Assembly (NCBI RefSeq): GCF_000478825.2
Contig: NZ_CP007542.1
Location: 2,108,001-2,172,000 of the forward strand
Origin: Synechocystis sp. PCC 6714
GTDB taxonomy: Bacteria; Cyanobacteriota; Cyanobacteriia; Cyanobacteriales; Microcystaceae
Direction: 5' to 3'
Length of the DNA stretch: 64,000 nt
Within the stretch, counting starts at the first letter, position 1; each line of letters begins with the position of its first letter. Shown here piece after piece: positions 44,757 to 54,676 of the stretch. Below the pieces are notes generated by a model, which was not told the origin of the DNA, made no database searches, and worked only from the letters and a program-made list of their open reading frames with translations. The translations under genes and the position numbers were made by a program.

Positions 44757-45040
44757 GGGACTAATTCTCCTAACACAATTTGGAAGTATGGGTTAACGAG
44801 GATATCTGAAAAGTCCAGGTTTGTCCCTAAATCCCCCGATACGGGAGGAATTAGACTTAGGTTTTCCCCATAATTAGGGGCCAGGGGGGCTTCTCAAATG
44901 TCCTCTAGGAAGTTAAAAATTGGTGATTTGGATTAGCTGGGAATCGAAATGTCCCATTTTTTTGGAAACCACCAGACCATCAAAACCTAAATTTGCCCCA
45001 CCTTAGCAAAAAATATCCTCCACCTTCTAGGGGGCCAGTT

Positions 45041-48000
45041 TTAGAACTGTTTCTCATAGCGAATGATGAACTGGCTGAAATTGTAGTCGTAGGTGAAACG
45101 CATATAACCCTTATCTTCCACCTCATAAATCGCTTCTAGGAAGGGCACCACCCGGAAATCGGTGCTTTTGATTTTGTCGCTGATGGCGGTTTCCACATCA
45201 TAAACCAAACCTTGGAAAATCATGGGGATAGCTAATTGGGTAATGCCCACTTGCAACAACTGGCTGGAGTTTTTCCCCTGGAGTGCATCCACTAAGACAA
45301 TGACCTGTTCCCCCAATAGGCGGACAATTTCCCCCTCCGTCCGGGGAGGGCTACTGGTGAGACTCAGGGCTGGATTACTGAAAATTTGCTCATTTTGCAC
45401 CCCCTGGGCCGCTAAAATTTGTAGACAACGGGAAAGGCGGTCTAGCTGAAATTCATCGAAACTACCCACCCCTGTCAGCGGTCGAAAAGTAACAGTGGGG
45501 TCACAAACAGCGCTGTAGCGGGGATTAATATTGGGCAAAATCTGGCTCAAACTGCCGTCAATGGTCAGGCGCACATCAATCCGTTCAATTTGGTTCAGAC
45601 TATCATCGGGATACTCATTGGTTTCCTGGGAGCGCATGCGGGCCGACTGGGGCAAGTCCGACACAATGGTACGCATGGCGATGTTCAAACTGGGATTAAT
45701 TAACTCCTCGTCGGAATAAAACGTAATCGTGTTGGGGGCCCGGCGATCGAGCAAAAAACGGGTGTCAAAAAAGCTGACCCTCCCCCGGTCGAGGTTGATG
45801 GTGCCATCGGCCCGTAAATCATCGAAGTTGGTCAGGGGACCATTAACTGTTAGCCCACCGCCAAAGTTAAAAACGTAGAGGGGTTCCTGTTCGATATACA
45901 AATTATCCAGGGTGATACGCAGATTATTTAACTTGGGTTCCACCATTGGCGATCGCCTCGTGCCCTTGAACCAACCTAGGCTGGTGCGTAACTCCGCAAT
46001 GCGGCTCGGTTGATTTTCTAAGCTCCGGTCTGGCACAAAAAACCGGCCGTTGGCCAGGGCAACGTCCCCCGTCAAACTGGGGGCAAGGGCAGAGCCCTGT
46101 ACGGTGACAAACCCGGCTAAATTACCCTGGTAGAGATTGGGAATAGTGATATTAGTGGGCTTAATGCTCACCTGTAGCGGATTTTCCAAACCCGGCTGGG
46201 GCTCAAATAGGGGCAACACCCCCGCCACCTCAATGCGGCTCTGATCCAGTTGTCCTGTTAATTGTTCAATGGCGATCGTGGTGTTATCAAAAAGGATTTC
46301 CCCGTCTACCTGTACCGGTGTAGGCAGGGCAGCACTTTTAATCTGCGCTCCATTAAGGCTCACCTTGCCCAGGGCCCGGAGATCAGTGATGCCAATGCCA
46401 TTATTTTGGTCAATTTCCCCTTCCACTTTCAGATCTGCGGCTCCTTCTCCACCAAGCCAAACCAATTGTTCTTGGCTGACTACGTCCAACAACTCCAAGG
46501 AATTGGGGGGAATTTTGAATTCAGCCCGGAAGGTGTTGGGGCCTTCCGCCGCTCTAGCTTCCTGGGGATTCCAATAAAAAGGAATATCTGCCCGTAGGTA
46601 GAGAGGGGATGTTTCCGATGTCACCAATTGCAATAAATTGTTTTGGTAATCAAATCTGCCTCCCACCTCTTCCGGCACTGAGCGAGCATTGAGGTTAATT
46701 TGATCAAGGTTAAATTGTCCTGATAGTGCAGGGCCAGTGGCCGTTAAGGCAATGCTTCCCTGGGCATTAAGGCGGGCCCCAAAGACAGGGGAAATTTCCA
46801 CAAAGGAGTCCAGGTTATTCAGATTGAAATCTTTGACAGACCATTGCAGTTCGCTTTTTTCTAGGGAGACAATCCCCTCAGCACCGAGGCGGGATTCTCG
46901 GATCTGCACAAAGGAGGGCAGAAGGGCCAAGCGACCATCGGCAAATTGAGCGTTGAGTTGAAATTGTTCAATGGGCAAGAAGCGGGTTTGATTCATCACC
47001 AAACCAATGGGGGGAACTATGTTGGGGAAAGGAGCCTGGGGATACCAACTCCAATGGTTACCTTGCACTTTTAGTTCTAGGGAAGGATCCCTGAGGGTTC
47101 CCCCCAGATCAAGGTTGGCATCGAAATTCCCCTGAATATTTAATTGGGTGGGCACACCTCCCCGTTCGTACTGCTGGGCTAGGGCAATGATGCGTTGGTC
47201 AATGACGTAGAGGAGGTTGAGTTGATTTTCCAATGCTCCATCGGAATTACCCAAACTGAGGGGGCCAATGGTGTCAGCGGGGCCTTTGGCCGGGGAGTCC
47301 AAACCCGTTAGCCGTAGTAGGGAGCCAACGTCAGAAATATTGGCCGCTGATAACAAAGGGGCAATTTCCCCGTCCTTGACGTTTACCCTAGCTTGGATAG
47401 CTTCAGTTTTAAAGTTGAGGGAACCCTGGGCTTGATATAGGCCAATGGGGGTTTTGACTTGGCCTTGTTTAAGTTGCAGAGTTTGATTTTGGTAGTTCAA
47501 GGCCGCTGTAACCTGACCGATCGCCGTGGTGCCAAGACTGACGGCATCGATGGCTAAATTGCCTTGGCCATTGCCATTGCGGAGGTTAACCACTAGGTCA
47601 CCATTAAAGTTGCCGTCCAGTTGTCCAGGAATTTGATACCGTAGGCCGGGCTGGAGGTCCAAGAGGGCGAGGGGAAAATCCTCCACTTCCATGGCCAGAC
47701 GATCGCCGTTGAGTTTGCCCTGGGCGAGGATTGGTTGCTCCCGGCCATAGGCTTGGCGCAGGTTAAAGCTGGTGGGGAGATAGGGGAATAGGCAATTGCC
47801 CCGGCAAGGTTTGAGATTCACCGCTAGGCGATCGGTTTCCCCCTGGAGATCGATCAGAACATTCTTGTTTAACTGGACCGATAGGGGACCCTGCAATTGG
47901 GGTTCAAAGCCAAAACCATTGACCGTTAAATTACTGACCGCTAAATTACCAGCTAGTTTTAAATCTCCCAACCCTGTGACATTGCGTCCTGTTAATTGGC

Positions 48001-50983
48001 CGGTAAATTGACTATTGCCCTCCAGGGCCAAAGCTTGGGGTCGGAATTCCGGTGCCAAAGGTAGTTGAGTTAACAGGGCATTAACGGGCAGTTGGCCAAA
48101 ACTTAAGCCATTGCGGACATTGAGGTTGACATTGGTCAATGCGAGCCTTTGGTTAAAATTGCCCACACTCACCTTGCCCTGGGCGGAGACGGTTTGCTCT
48201 CCACTCCGGAACAAGGCTTGTTGTACTGTGACGGGGATTGTGTCTAAATTTGCCCCATTGGTAAATACATTGCCGAAGTTGCCCGCCAGCCTAACTTCCC
48301 CCTCCACCGGCGCGAGGGAAATTCCATCACTGCCGCCGTATTGAGCCAGAACGGGATTGAGATTAATATCTTTCGCGGTGAGTCGACTTTGCCAGGCTAA
48401 GTTTTTCAGGGCGCTGACACTGGTCACGGAGCCCCCCGCCACCCGCAGATCCACATTGGCGATCGCCTCTACTCTGCTCAGATCCGGTTCCCTTTGCCAC
48501 AGATCCGCTAAGTTTGCTCCCAGGGAGATTCGACCCCTTTGCACTTCGGCCGGTACAGGAATTTGCGGCGCTAGGGCGTTGAGGGGAATGGCCCCCACAT
48601 TGGCGATCGCCGCTAGATTGCCATTGAGCAAAGAACCGTTCACCGCCACGGGGCCATCGGCAACGCTGAGGTTTAACTGTCCTTGGCCTTGGAGACGGTT
48701 GAGGTCAAAGTTCCGTAAAGCTTGCCAGCTATTAATGTCCCCCACAAAGGCTTGGGCTTGGATTTCCCCGTTGTTCAATCTGGCCGCCACCGGCAACTCC
48801 GGCAAAAAGGCATTGAGAGAAACAGACCCTAGATTGGCATTGGTTTGCACTGTGCCCCCCGTCAGTTGAGCACTGGCCGTAACTTGGCGATCTTCCACTA
48901 GGGCCGTGAATTGGGTACGACCCTCTATTTGTCCCAGGGGTAATTGGCCATCCAGCAAAGGAGCTAACGGTAATTGGCTTTGGGCGGTGAGTTGGCTTAG
49001 GGCCACCGGAGCGGCTAAAGCAGGTAAGTAATTATTAACGGCCACATTGCGGGCTTCCACCTCGGCCTGGATTTGGCCCCCTTGGAGGTTGGCATTGATG
49101 GTGGCGGTTTGTTGGTTACTGGTTAATTGCAGTTCGGCATTGCCCTGCCAACGGTTGGGGTTAAAAGTGAAAATTTCCCCACTTACATTGCCTTGGCCCT
49201 GGCGGAGGGTGAGGGGTTGGGCCGCCAGTCGGGGTAGACAAAAATTGCTCTTTTCCAAGCCACAGAGGGTTTGCAGAAAGGGTTGCAGGGGAAACTGGGT
49301 TGTGTTCCAGCGGGCCTGCCAACGATCCTGGGCAAAATTGGCCTGGCCCTCCACGTTGAAAGAGCCTTCGTTGGTGTTTATCTCCGCTCCAGTTAAGGTC
49401 AATTGGGGGCCGACTAAATTAGCTTGGCCGCGACTGCCCACATTCAAACGACCCTGGCGATCGCCTTTGATGGTTTGCCATTGCACATTGAACCGGGGAT
49501 TGCCTAAAGTGCCCCCCGCCTGGCCCGAAAAACCCAGGTTGCCAATTTCCACCTGTTGCAAATTCAGGTCATAGGTATTTAATAAAGCCATGGTGGTGAT
49601 CGCCCCGGAGACTTGCCCGGCAACGGGAATGGTTTGCCACTGCCATTGGTCTGCTTCTGGGGTTAATAATTGGCGCAGTTTCCATGGGGCCTGCACCCGG
49701 GCTTGGATTTGTCCTCCGCTGGTGGGTTGAACACTGACATTGGCTAAAGCAATTTGATCTAGATCAGCCTGGAAATTAATCCCCAGACGCTCCAAAGGAA
49801 CTCGGTCCACGGTTAACGCAGCCACACTGGTTAGCTGGCCCTGGATGCGAGGGCTGGTGAGGGTACCTTGCAATTGTCCCTGGGCCTGCACTGTTCCTGT
49901 GATGGTTAAAGGTAGGGGCACCGCAATGGTATCTAGGAAAGCGGCGGCGTCAATGGCCTTAGTGGTGAATTGCAGATCGTAGCCCGATCGCCAATCAATG
50001 GTGCCCTGGAGAGCGGCATTGAGGGGGCCGAGGTTGATCAAACCCTGGTTAATTTGCAACTTTTGCCCGGTAAACCCTAGGTCTAAACCCACTTGCAAAG
50101 GAGCTTTAACCTTATCAATGCGGGCTTGCAGTTGCTTCAACTCGACATTGCCAAGAGTTTGTAACGCTGACCACTGTCGCCAACCGGGTAAACTGCCCTG
50201 TACCTGGCCGGAAATTTCTCCGGTTTCCAAGGCCACTGGTAAAGGAGGTAATAGGCCAGCTAAAGCTGGTAAATCGAGGCGATTAATAGTGACATTGGTT
50301 TGACTTTTCCCCGTGTTGAGCACCGTTTGGCCCTGGGCCTCGAGGTCACTGCCCAACGATTGCACCCCCAAGTCATAGCTAACGGTTTGGCGATCGCCTT
50401 GGCGTTGGTATTGATAACCCCCTTGGCCGGCCACCTTAACTTGTACTGGTTGTTGCAATCCTTGGGGTAACAGTTGCAATTGGGCATTTTCCAAATTAAC
50501 CGCCACTGTCAGGTCCAGAGGCAGGGAAAAGGATTTGTCCCCCTCCGGTAACTTAATCGTGGTCCATGACCCCGTAGGTTGTTGTTCTAGGGTGACCTGG
50601 GGATTAACGATGGTGGTACTAACTTCCACCGGTTGTCCCACCAGGAAAGGAAGGGGATTGACATCTATCTCAATGGCTTCAATGGCGATCGCCGTGGCAT
50701 CATCAACTGTCCGGGGTAGGGAAGAAGCCCCCAGCCGTACCCCCAGTAAGCGAAAATCTTCCACCGGGCCAATGTCCACCGGCCGCCCCAACAACCTGGA
50801 TAATTCCGACTCTAAAAATGGGGATGCTTCTCGATAGGCCAAGTGTTGCCCCCCTAGATAGAGGCCTGTACCCGCCACCGTCAACCCCCCCAGGGTAATC
50901 AAGGTACTGGGTCTAGTTAGCCAACGTTTCAATTTGGCGATCGCCCCCGCACTGTTAGGGGAAGGATTGTTAGTCATGGGCAC
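45041..50983 (-). CDS. TamB-like (DUF490) inner-membrane-anchored giant protein
   Basis: 1980 residues. A single TM anchor near residues 29-50 (RPSTLITLGGLTVAGTGLYLGG) is followed by a very long region of repeated beta-strands with alternating hydrophobic residues. The C-terminal ~450 residues are the conserved TamB/DUF490 domain (from VQVDGEILFDNTTIAIEQL, through LRADGTINLDRGRVSFFDTRF, to YNFSQFIIRYEKQF). Such proteins form a hydrophobic groove crossing the periplasm and are linked to outer-membrane lipid transport and protein insertion. Cyanobacterial homologues (and plastid TIC236) are known. No TamA/Omp85 gene lies beside it. Confidence 0.9.
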   Translation of the reverse strand: MPMTNNPSPNSAGAIAKLKRWLTRPSTLITLGGLTVAGTGLYLGGQHLAYREASPFLESELSRLLGRPVDIGPVEDFRLLGVRLGASSLPRTVDDATAIAIEAIEIDVNPLPFLVGQPVEVSTTIVNPQVTLEQQPTGSWTTIKLPEGDKSFSLPLDLTVAVNLENAQLQLLPQGLQQPVQVKVAGQGGYQYQRQGDRQTVSYDLGVQSLGSDLEAQGQTVLNTGKSQTNVTINRLDLPALAGLLPPLPVALETGEISGQVQGSLPGWRQWSALQTLGNVELKQLQARIDKVKAPLQVGLDLGFTGQKLQINQGLINLGPLNAALQGTIDWRSGYDLQFTTKAIDAAAFLDTIAVPLPLTITGTVQAQGQLQGTLTSPRIQGQLTSVAALTVDRVPLERLGINFQADLDQIALANVSVQPTSGGQIQARVQAPWKLRQLLTPEADQWQWQTIPVAGQVSGAITTMALLNTYDLNLQQVEIGNLGFSGQAGGTLGNPRFNVQWQTIKGDRQGRLNVGSRGQANLVGPQLTLTGAEINTNEGSFNVEGQANFAQDRWQARWNTTQFPLQPFLQTLCGLEKSNFCLPRLAAQPLTLRQGQGNVSGEIFTFNPNRWQGNAELQLTSNQQTATINANLQGGQIQAEVEARNVAVNNYLPALAAPVALSQLTAQSQLPLAPLLDGQLPLGQIEGRTQFTALVEDRQVTASAQLTGGTVQTNANLGSVSLNAFLPELPVAARLNNGEIQAQAFVGDINSWQALRNFDLNRLQGQGQLNLSVADGPVAVNGSLLNGNLAAIANVGAIPLNALAPQIPVPAEVQRGRISLGANLADLWQREPDLSRVEAIANVDLRVAGGSVTSVSALKNLAWQSRLTAKDINLNPVLAQYGGSDGISLAPVEGEVRLAGNFGNVFTNGANLDTIPVTVQQALFRSGEQTVSAQGKVSVGNFNQRLALTNVNLNVRNGLSFGQLPVNALLTQLPLAPEFRPQALALEGNSQFTGQLTGRNVTGLGDLKLAGNLAVSNLTVNGFGFEPQLQGPLSVQLNKNVLIDLQGETDRLAVNLKPCRGNCLFPYLPTSFNLRQAYGREQPILAQGKLNGDRLAMEVEDFPLALLDLQPGLRYQIPGQLDGNFNGDLVVNLRNGNGQGNLAIDAVSLGTTAIGQVTAALNYQNQTLQLKQGQVKTPIGLYQAQGSLNFKTEAIQARVNVKDGEIAPLLSAANISDVGSLLRLTGLDSPAKGPADTIGPLSLGNSDGALENQLNLLYVIDQRIIALAQQYERGGVPTQLNIQGNFDANLDLGGTLRDPSLELKVQGNHWSWYPQAPFPNIVPPIGLVMNQTRFLPIEQFQLNAQFADGRLALLPSFVQIRESRLGAEGIVSLEKSELQWSVKDFNLNNLDSFVEISPVFGARLNAQGSIALTATGPALSGQFNLDQINLNARSVPEEVGGRFDYQNNLLQLVTSETSPLYLRADIPFYWNPQEARAAEGPNTFRAEFKIPPNSLELLDVVSQEQLVWLGGEGAADLKVEGEIDQNNGIGITDLRALGKVSLNGAQIKSAALPTPVQVDGEILFDNTTIAIEQLTGQLDQSRIEVAGVLPLFEPQPGLENPLQVSIKPTNITIPNLYQGNLAGFVTVQGSALAPSLTGDVALANGRFFVPDRSLENQPSRIAELRTSLGWFKGTRRSPMVEPKLNNLRITLDNLYIEQEPLYVFNFGGGLTVNGPLTNFDDLRADGTINLDRGRVSFFDTRFLLDRRAPNTITFYSDEELINPSLNIAMRTIVSDLPQSARMRSQETNEYPDDSLNQIERIDVRLTIDGSLSQILPNINPRYSAVCDPTVTFRPLTGVGSFDEFQLDRLSRCLQILAAQGVQNEQIFSNPALSLTSSPPRTEGEIVRLLGEQVIVLVDALQGKNSSQLLQVGITQLAIPMIFQGLVYDVETAISDKIKSTDFRVVPFLEAIYEVEDKGYMRFTYDYNFSQFIIRYEKQF

Positions 50984-51125
50984 TTGGCAAAATCAACTCA
51001 GTTCATAACTCACTGACCATGGGGTCTAAACGGCCTAGACCGTGACCCGGGATGGTTAGTTTCTGCCCCAGCAGAGAACGGAAAAAGTTAGCCAGTGGTT
51101 CAGTTAACTAGAGTTCAACTAAAGT

Positions 51126-52502
51126 TTAAAGCTGTTCATGGAAGTAGCGCTGGTAAAGGGGGCAACTGGCACTACATTGATCGCCACCGAGGGTCACCAG
51201 GCCCATGCTTTCCAAACGGTAGGCGATGGGGGGGTCTAACTGCACCGGATTTTCACTGTTCACCACCTGCTTCATGCTAGCCGCTAAATCCGGAACCCCC
51301 GTCAGCAAGCCCCACAGACGACGGAGATGGTTACTATAAATACCGCTCTGGGTCACTGCGTTGGCCAAAATTGCCCCCAGGTCAACGCTGGTTTTTTGCA
51401 CCGCATCCAACGCCAAACGAATTAAATACGGGTGGCCGCCCACCAATTTGCCGAGGGTTAATAATTGTTCTTCGTCGACTTGACTGTCATCAAAACCATA
51501 GGCTGCTTTGAGCTGTAAAATTTGCTCTTTAGTAAAGCCGGTTAATTTCCATTGGCGACCTACATTAAAAGGGGATTGGTTGGCATCTAGCTTCACATAA
51601 GCTTCGGTGGAATTGGCAATAATTAAACGCAGCTTTTGCCACTGGGATAAGTTATTACTTTCTTCGTGCCAATAGCGCAGCATCGGTAGAAAATCCTGGG
51701 CAATAACTGGAAATTCAAATAGACGGTCTAGGTTGTCAATGGCCAGCACCAAAGCTCGTTCTGTTTGACTAAGTAAATAATCCTGTACGTAGGTTTTGCA
51801 ACTAACTAAACTACCAAATAATTCTTCATCCCAATAGTCATCCAAATTAGGTTTAATGCCCAATTCCCTACTCAAGTTGGCACAGAACCAGCGCAGAAAT
51901 TTATCTAAACTACTAAACATGGCCGTTTCGGCCGTGTGTAGATTGAGATAAACATGGCGATCGCCTGTTGCTTCTACCTCTGCCAGCAAAAATTGTAGGA
52001 GGGAAGTTTTGCCCATTTTCTCAGGGGCTTTAATCCGCAATAATGCTCCACCCCGGGTAATTTCCTCCAGGCATTGTTGTTCTGTGGGCAAGCGCAAAAT
52101 ATAGATGGAGTTATCCCCGAAACCATTGCCACGGCCGACGGCCAAAGCTGGGGCAAGGCTATTGACCCCAAGGGAAAATTGTTCGCTTTGCCATTGGGGA
52201 TACTTGACTTCTTTAAACCAATCTCTGAGTAGTTGAAATTTACCTGGGCCACGACTACTAGCGTCCAATTCCGGGCAACCATTGGGTTTATCGTTGGCAA
52301 AAGCCCCATAAATTTGGGTCATTTGTTTTTTGTAGGTTTCATGGCTGGCGGCCTCAGCAATCTCCCATACTTCCAGGTCGGACTTGCGCCAATGTTCGTA
52401 GGCAAAGCGGGCCAAAAACACCTCTTTTAGCTTGCCTCGCAGATTGTAGTCGTGGGTAATGTCCAGTAAAAATTGGTTCCAACCAGTTGGTTTCATCGAC
52501 AA
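51126..52502 (-). CDS. AAA-like domain ATPase
   Basis: 458 residues. A ~100-residue N-terminal helical region (WNQFLLDITHDYNLRGKL) precedes an AAA-like (AAA_35-type) P-loop module. The Walker A variant is IKAPEKMGKTSLLQFLL, the family's usual form, with Ala in place of the first Gly. The Walker B is ALVLAIDNLDRLFE. The C-terminal winged helix ends with RLESMGLVTLGGDQ and CPLYQRYFHEQL, also typical. Numerous in cyanobacteria, often fused to signalling or effector domains; here only the N-terminal region of unknown type is attached. Function unknown. Divergent from mscL. Confidence 0.84.
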   Translation of the reverse strand: MSMKPTGWNQFLLDITHDYNLRGKLKEVFLARFAYEHWRKSDLEVWEIAEAASHETYKKQMTQIYGAFANDKPNGCPELDASSRGPGKFQLLRDWFKEVKYPQWQSEQFSLGVNSLAPALAVGRGNGFGDNSIYILRLPTEQQCLEEITRGGALLRIKAPEKMGKTSLLQFLLAEVEATGDRHVYLNLHTAETAMFSSLDKFLRWFCANLSRELGIKPNLDDYWDEELFGSLVSCKTYVQDYLLSQTERALVLAIDNLDRLFEFPVIAQDFLPMLRYWHEESNNLSQWQKLRLIIANSTEAYVKLDANQSPFNVGRQWKLTGFTKEQILQLKAAYGFDDSQVDEEQLLTLGKLVGGHPYLIRLALDAVQKTSVDLGAILANAVTQSGIYSNHLRRLWGLLTGVPDLAASMKQVVNSENPVQLDPPIAYRLESMGLVTLGGDQCSASCPLYQRYFHEQL

Positions 52503-52568
52503 ATATGGTCTCGGTAATTAGGGGCCGGGCTTTCGCTCAAGCCATTTAATGGTAGCGCTGAAAACTGC

Positions 52569-52574
52569 TATGAT
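52569..52574 (+). promoter_or_regulatory. Candidate -10 element for mscL
   Basis: TATGAT lies 48 bases before the mscL ATG, giving a leader of about 40 bases that contains the AGAGGAG ribosome binding site (52608-52614). No convincing -35 is visible (TTTAAT at 52545 is the nearest), so this is tentative. Confidence 0.35.
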
Positions 52575-52622
52575 ACCACTGACTAATTAAGAATATTTTA
52601 GTACAAAAGAGGAGTTAAACCC

Positions 52623-53060
52623 ATGGCTAAAAGTGGACGGCAAGGGGCCGGTGGATTCTGGCGGGACTTCAAAGATTTTATCCTGCGGGGCAATGTAGTA
52701 GATCTGGCCGTAGCCGTAGTAATTGGTGGAGCTTTTACCAACATTGTCAATGCTTTTGTGGCCTGGTTAATGGGGGTTTTACTGCAACCAGTACTGGAAC
52801 GAGCCGGTGTGAATCAACTCCAGGATTTGCCCTTGGGTTTAGGAGAATTCGTCATTGCAGTGGTTAACTTTTTAATCGTTGCTTTTGTCATTTTCCTGAT
52901 TATTAAAGCCATCGAAAAAATGCAGCGCAAAAAAGCAGTGGAAGAAGAAATTGTGGCGGAAGCAGAACCGGATCCCGTGGTGGAAGCCCAAACCAATTTA
53001 ACTGACTCCATTAATCGTTTAATTGCTACTTTAGAAAGTCAGCAATCGTCACCTCAATGA
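52623..53060 (+). CDS. mscL: Large-conductance mechanosensitive channel MscL
   Basis: 145 residues. FKDFILRGNVVDLAVAVVIGGAF is the diagnostic N-terminus and first TM helix. The second TM helix (FVIAVVNFLIVAFVIFLIIKA) follows, and a charged cytoplasmic helix (KAVEEEIVAEAEPDPV) ends the protein. It forms a homopentameric tension-gated safety valve against hypo-osmotic shock. Good ribosome binding site. The last seven bases overlap the ruvA stop on the other strand, so the genes are convergent. The C-terminal region is longer than in E. coli. Confidence 0.95.
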   Translation: MAKSGRQGAGGFWRDFKDFILRGNVVDLAVAVVIGGAFTNIVNAFVAWLMGVLLQPVLERAGVNQLQDLPLGLGEFVIAVVNFLIVAFVIFLIIKAIEKMQRKKAVEEEIVAEAEPDPVVEAQTNLTDSINRLIATLESQQSSPQ

Positions 53061-53689
53061 TCGCTTAACCAACCGATCGCCCGGCGGATCCACACCTCGG
53101 GATCTTCGCTCTGGGCCACATCAGGCCACTGACTAACCATGGCGATCGCCTGCTGGATTTCCGTTTGGGTGTAACCTAGGGCCAGCAGGGTCATTTCCAG
53201 GTCATCCAATAGTGCCGTTTGGGGTCTTTGCTGATTTATCTCACTGTCCTCCATCTGTAACTTGTGCCATTGGGATAACTTCGTTTTTAGTTCCAGGGCT
53301 AACCTTTCCGCTCCCTTTTTACCGACCCCCGGCGTTTGGCACAATTGTTTAATATTGGCCGTTACTACCGCCTGCACTAAGCCCTCAAAGCCCAACGTTT
53401 CAATTAAGGCGATCGCCAACTGGGCGCCAATGCCGGTTACCCCCATTAGTTGTCCAAATAAATCCCTTTCCGCCAGGCGAGCAAAACCAAATAAAGCAAG
53501 TTGATCCTGACGCACTAAGAGGTAAGTAAAAATCTGTTGCGGTTCCGGTGGGAGCGGGGTCCATTGTTGCGCTAAAGAATGGGGCACTTGCAACTCATAA
53601 CCCACCCCATTAACGGAGAGAATTAAAAACCAACGGTTCTGGATATTTTTGGTAACGGCAACAACCTGGCCCTGGAGAAATTGGATCAT
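53054..53689 (-). CDS. ruvA: Holliday junction DNA helicase subunit RuvA
   Basis: 211 residues. The OB-fold domain (FLQGQVVAVTKN, then LILSVNGVGYELQVP) is followed by the helix-hairpin-helix domain (LMGVTGIGAQLAIALIETLG, then LCQTPGVGKKGAERLALELKTKL). A C-terminal UBA-like domain (LLALGYTQTEIQQAI) binds RuvB. It is full length. RuvA tetramers hold the four-way junction for RuvB-driven branch migration. Its 3' end overlaps mscL; upstream, 32 bases away on the same strand, lies the DUF92 gene. Confidence 0.94.
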   Translation of the reverse strand: MIQFLQGQVVAVTKNIQNRWFLILSVNGVGYELQVPHSLAQQWTPLPPEPQQIFTYLLVRQDQLALFGFARLAERDLFGQLMGVTGIGAQLAIALIETLGFEGLVQAVVTANIKQLCQTPGVGKKGAERLALELKTKLSQWHKLQMEDSEINQQRPQTALLDDLEMTLLALGYTQTEIQQAIAMVSQWPDVAQSEDPEVWIRRAIGWLSDH

Positions 53690-53721
53690 CCTAGTTCAGA
53701 GTTAAATCAGTTAGTTCAGAG

Positions 53722-54498
53722 TCAAATCAACTGGGCTGTGGCTTGCATGGCAATGGCGATCGCCGCACCGAGGAAAGTGTTAATGCCGTTAACTACTTCA
53801 TTGGTCAGCCAAGGCCATTTATTTTGCAAAGTTGCGCCAATTACGCTCTCCAGATTGGTGGCAATGAAAGCGGCCAGGGTGGAAAAAATTATTCCCCCGA
53901 CGGAAATTAGACCCACGCCGTACCCCAAAATTGCCAGGGCCAACCCCGCCATAAACCCCGCCATCGTTCCTTCCAAACTCACGGCCCCCTCCGTTCCCCT
54001 GGGAACCGGTTGCAGAGTGGTGATTAAAAAGGTGCTTTTACCGTAGGCCTTGCCCACTTCGCTGGCGGTGGTGTCCGATAGCTTAGTGCTAAAGCTAGCC
54101 ACGTAACCCAACGCTAACCAGGGTTGCCCCGCTTCCGGCCCAAAGGCGATCGCCAGGGCACAGAGGGCAGCGATTAAGGCAGAACCCCAAACATTTTCTG
54201 GACCCCGTTGGCCGGATCTTTTTTCGGCAATGCCCGCGGCTTCTTTTTCCTTTTGACCAATGCGGGTAACGGCGGAACCCACGAAAAAGTAGGCTAAAAC
54301 CACCAAGTAGCCCCGCCAGCCTAGGGCCGCCCAAATGATTACCCCCAGTCCCCAGGCATGGCCGTAACCAGCGGCAGTTAAAAGCTTCTTCGGGGCGATC
54401 GCCGCTAAAGCTAGCAAAAAACTGTTGAGAATAACAGCGCTAAGCCAGGGAAAAGTCAGACTTTGCCGCCAAATTTCACTGAGCAGGGAATCATCCAT
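53722..54498 (-). CDS. DUF92 membrane protein, VTE6-type phytyl-phosphate kinase candidate
   Basis: 258 residues from the ATG at 54498; an ATG at 54522 and a TTG at 54543 are alternatives. About six hydrophobic segments. The conserved DUF92 stretches ASFSTKLSDTTASEVGKAYGK, LQPVPRGTEGAVSLEGTMAGF and ATNLESVIGA are present. In Arabidopsis VTE6, a plastid DUF92 protein, phosphorylates phytyl phosphate for tocopherol and chlorophyll synthesis. From memory the Synechocystis member is sll0875. The tocopherol genes at 33.5-35.6 kb are in the same window but not the same operon. Confidence 0.82.
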   Translation of the reverse strand: MDDSLLSEIWRQSLTFPWLSAVILNSFLLALAAIAPKKLLTAAGYGHAWGLGVIIWAALGWRGYLVVLAYFFVGSAVTRIGQKEKEAAGIAEKRSGQRGPENVWGSALIAALCALAIAFGPEAGQPWLALGYVASFSTKLSDTTASEVGKAYGKSTFLITTLQPVPRGTEGAVSLEGTMAGFMAGLALAILGYGVGLISVGGIIFSTLAAFIATNLESVIGATLQNKWPWLTNEVVNGINTFLGAAIAIAMQATAQLI

Positions 54499-54676
54499 AG
54501 AAATAAGCCGAAAAACGTCCATGGTACCAAGGGCAAAAGTCAAGGAAATTAGACGGCGATCGCCAGAAAAAGGGGCTAAATTTTTTCCGGGGGCCGGGCC
54601 CTAGGGCAGAATAAAGATTGAACTGTGCCAAAACAGTCTGACGCAAATGAGATTTATCGGATTTTAGCCAAACACC

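Noticed and set aside
44880-45040. Short CCCC/GGGG inverted repeats after the TamB-like gene
   Set aside because: Stems are four to five bases with no T-run on the correct strand; no terminator can be claimed.
48357-48869. 170-residue plus-strand frame opposite the TamB-like gene (and similar ones at 49047 and 49998)
   Set aside because: All are Arg/Ser/Pro-rich mirror frames of a GC-biased repeat-rich coding sequence.
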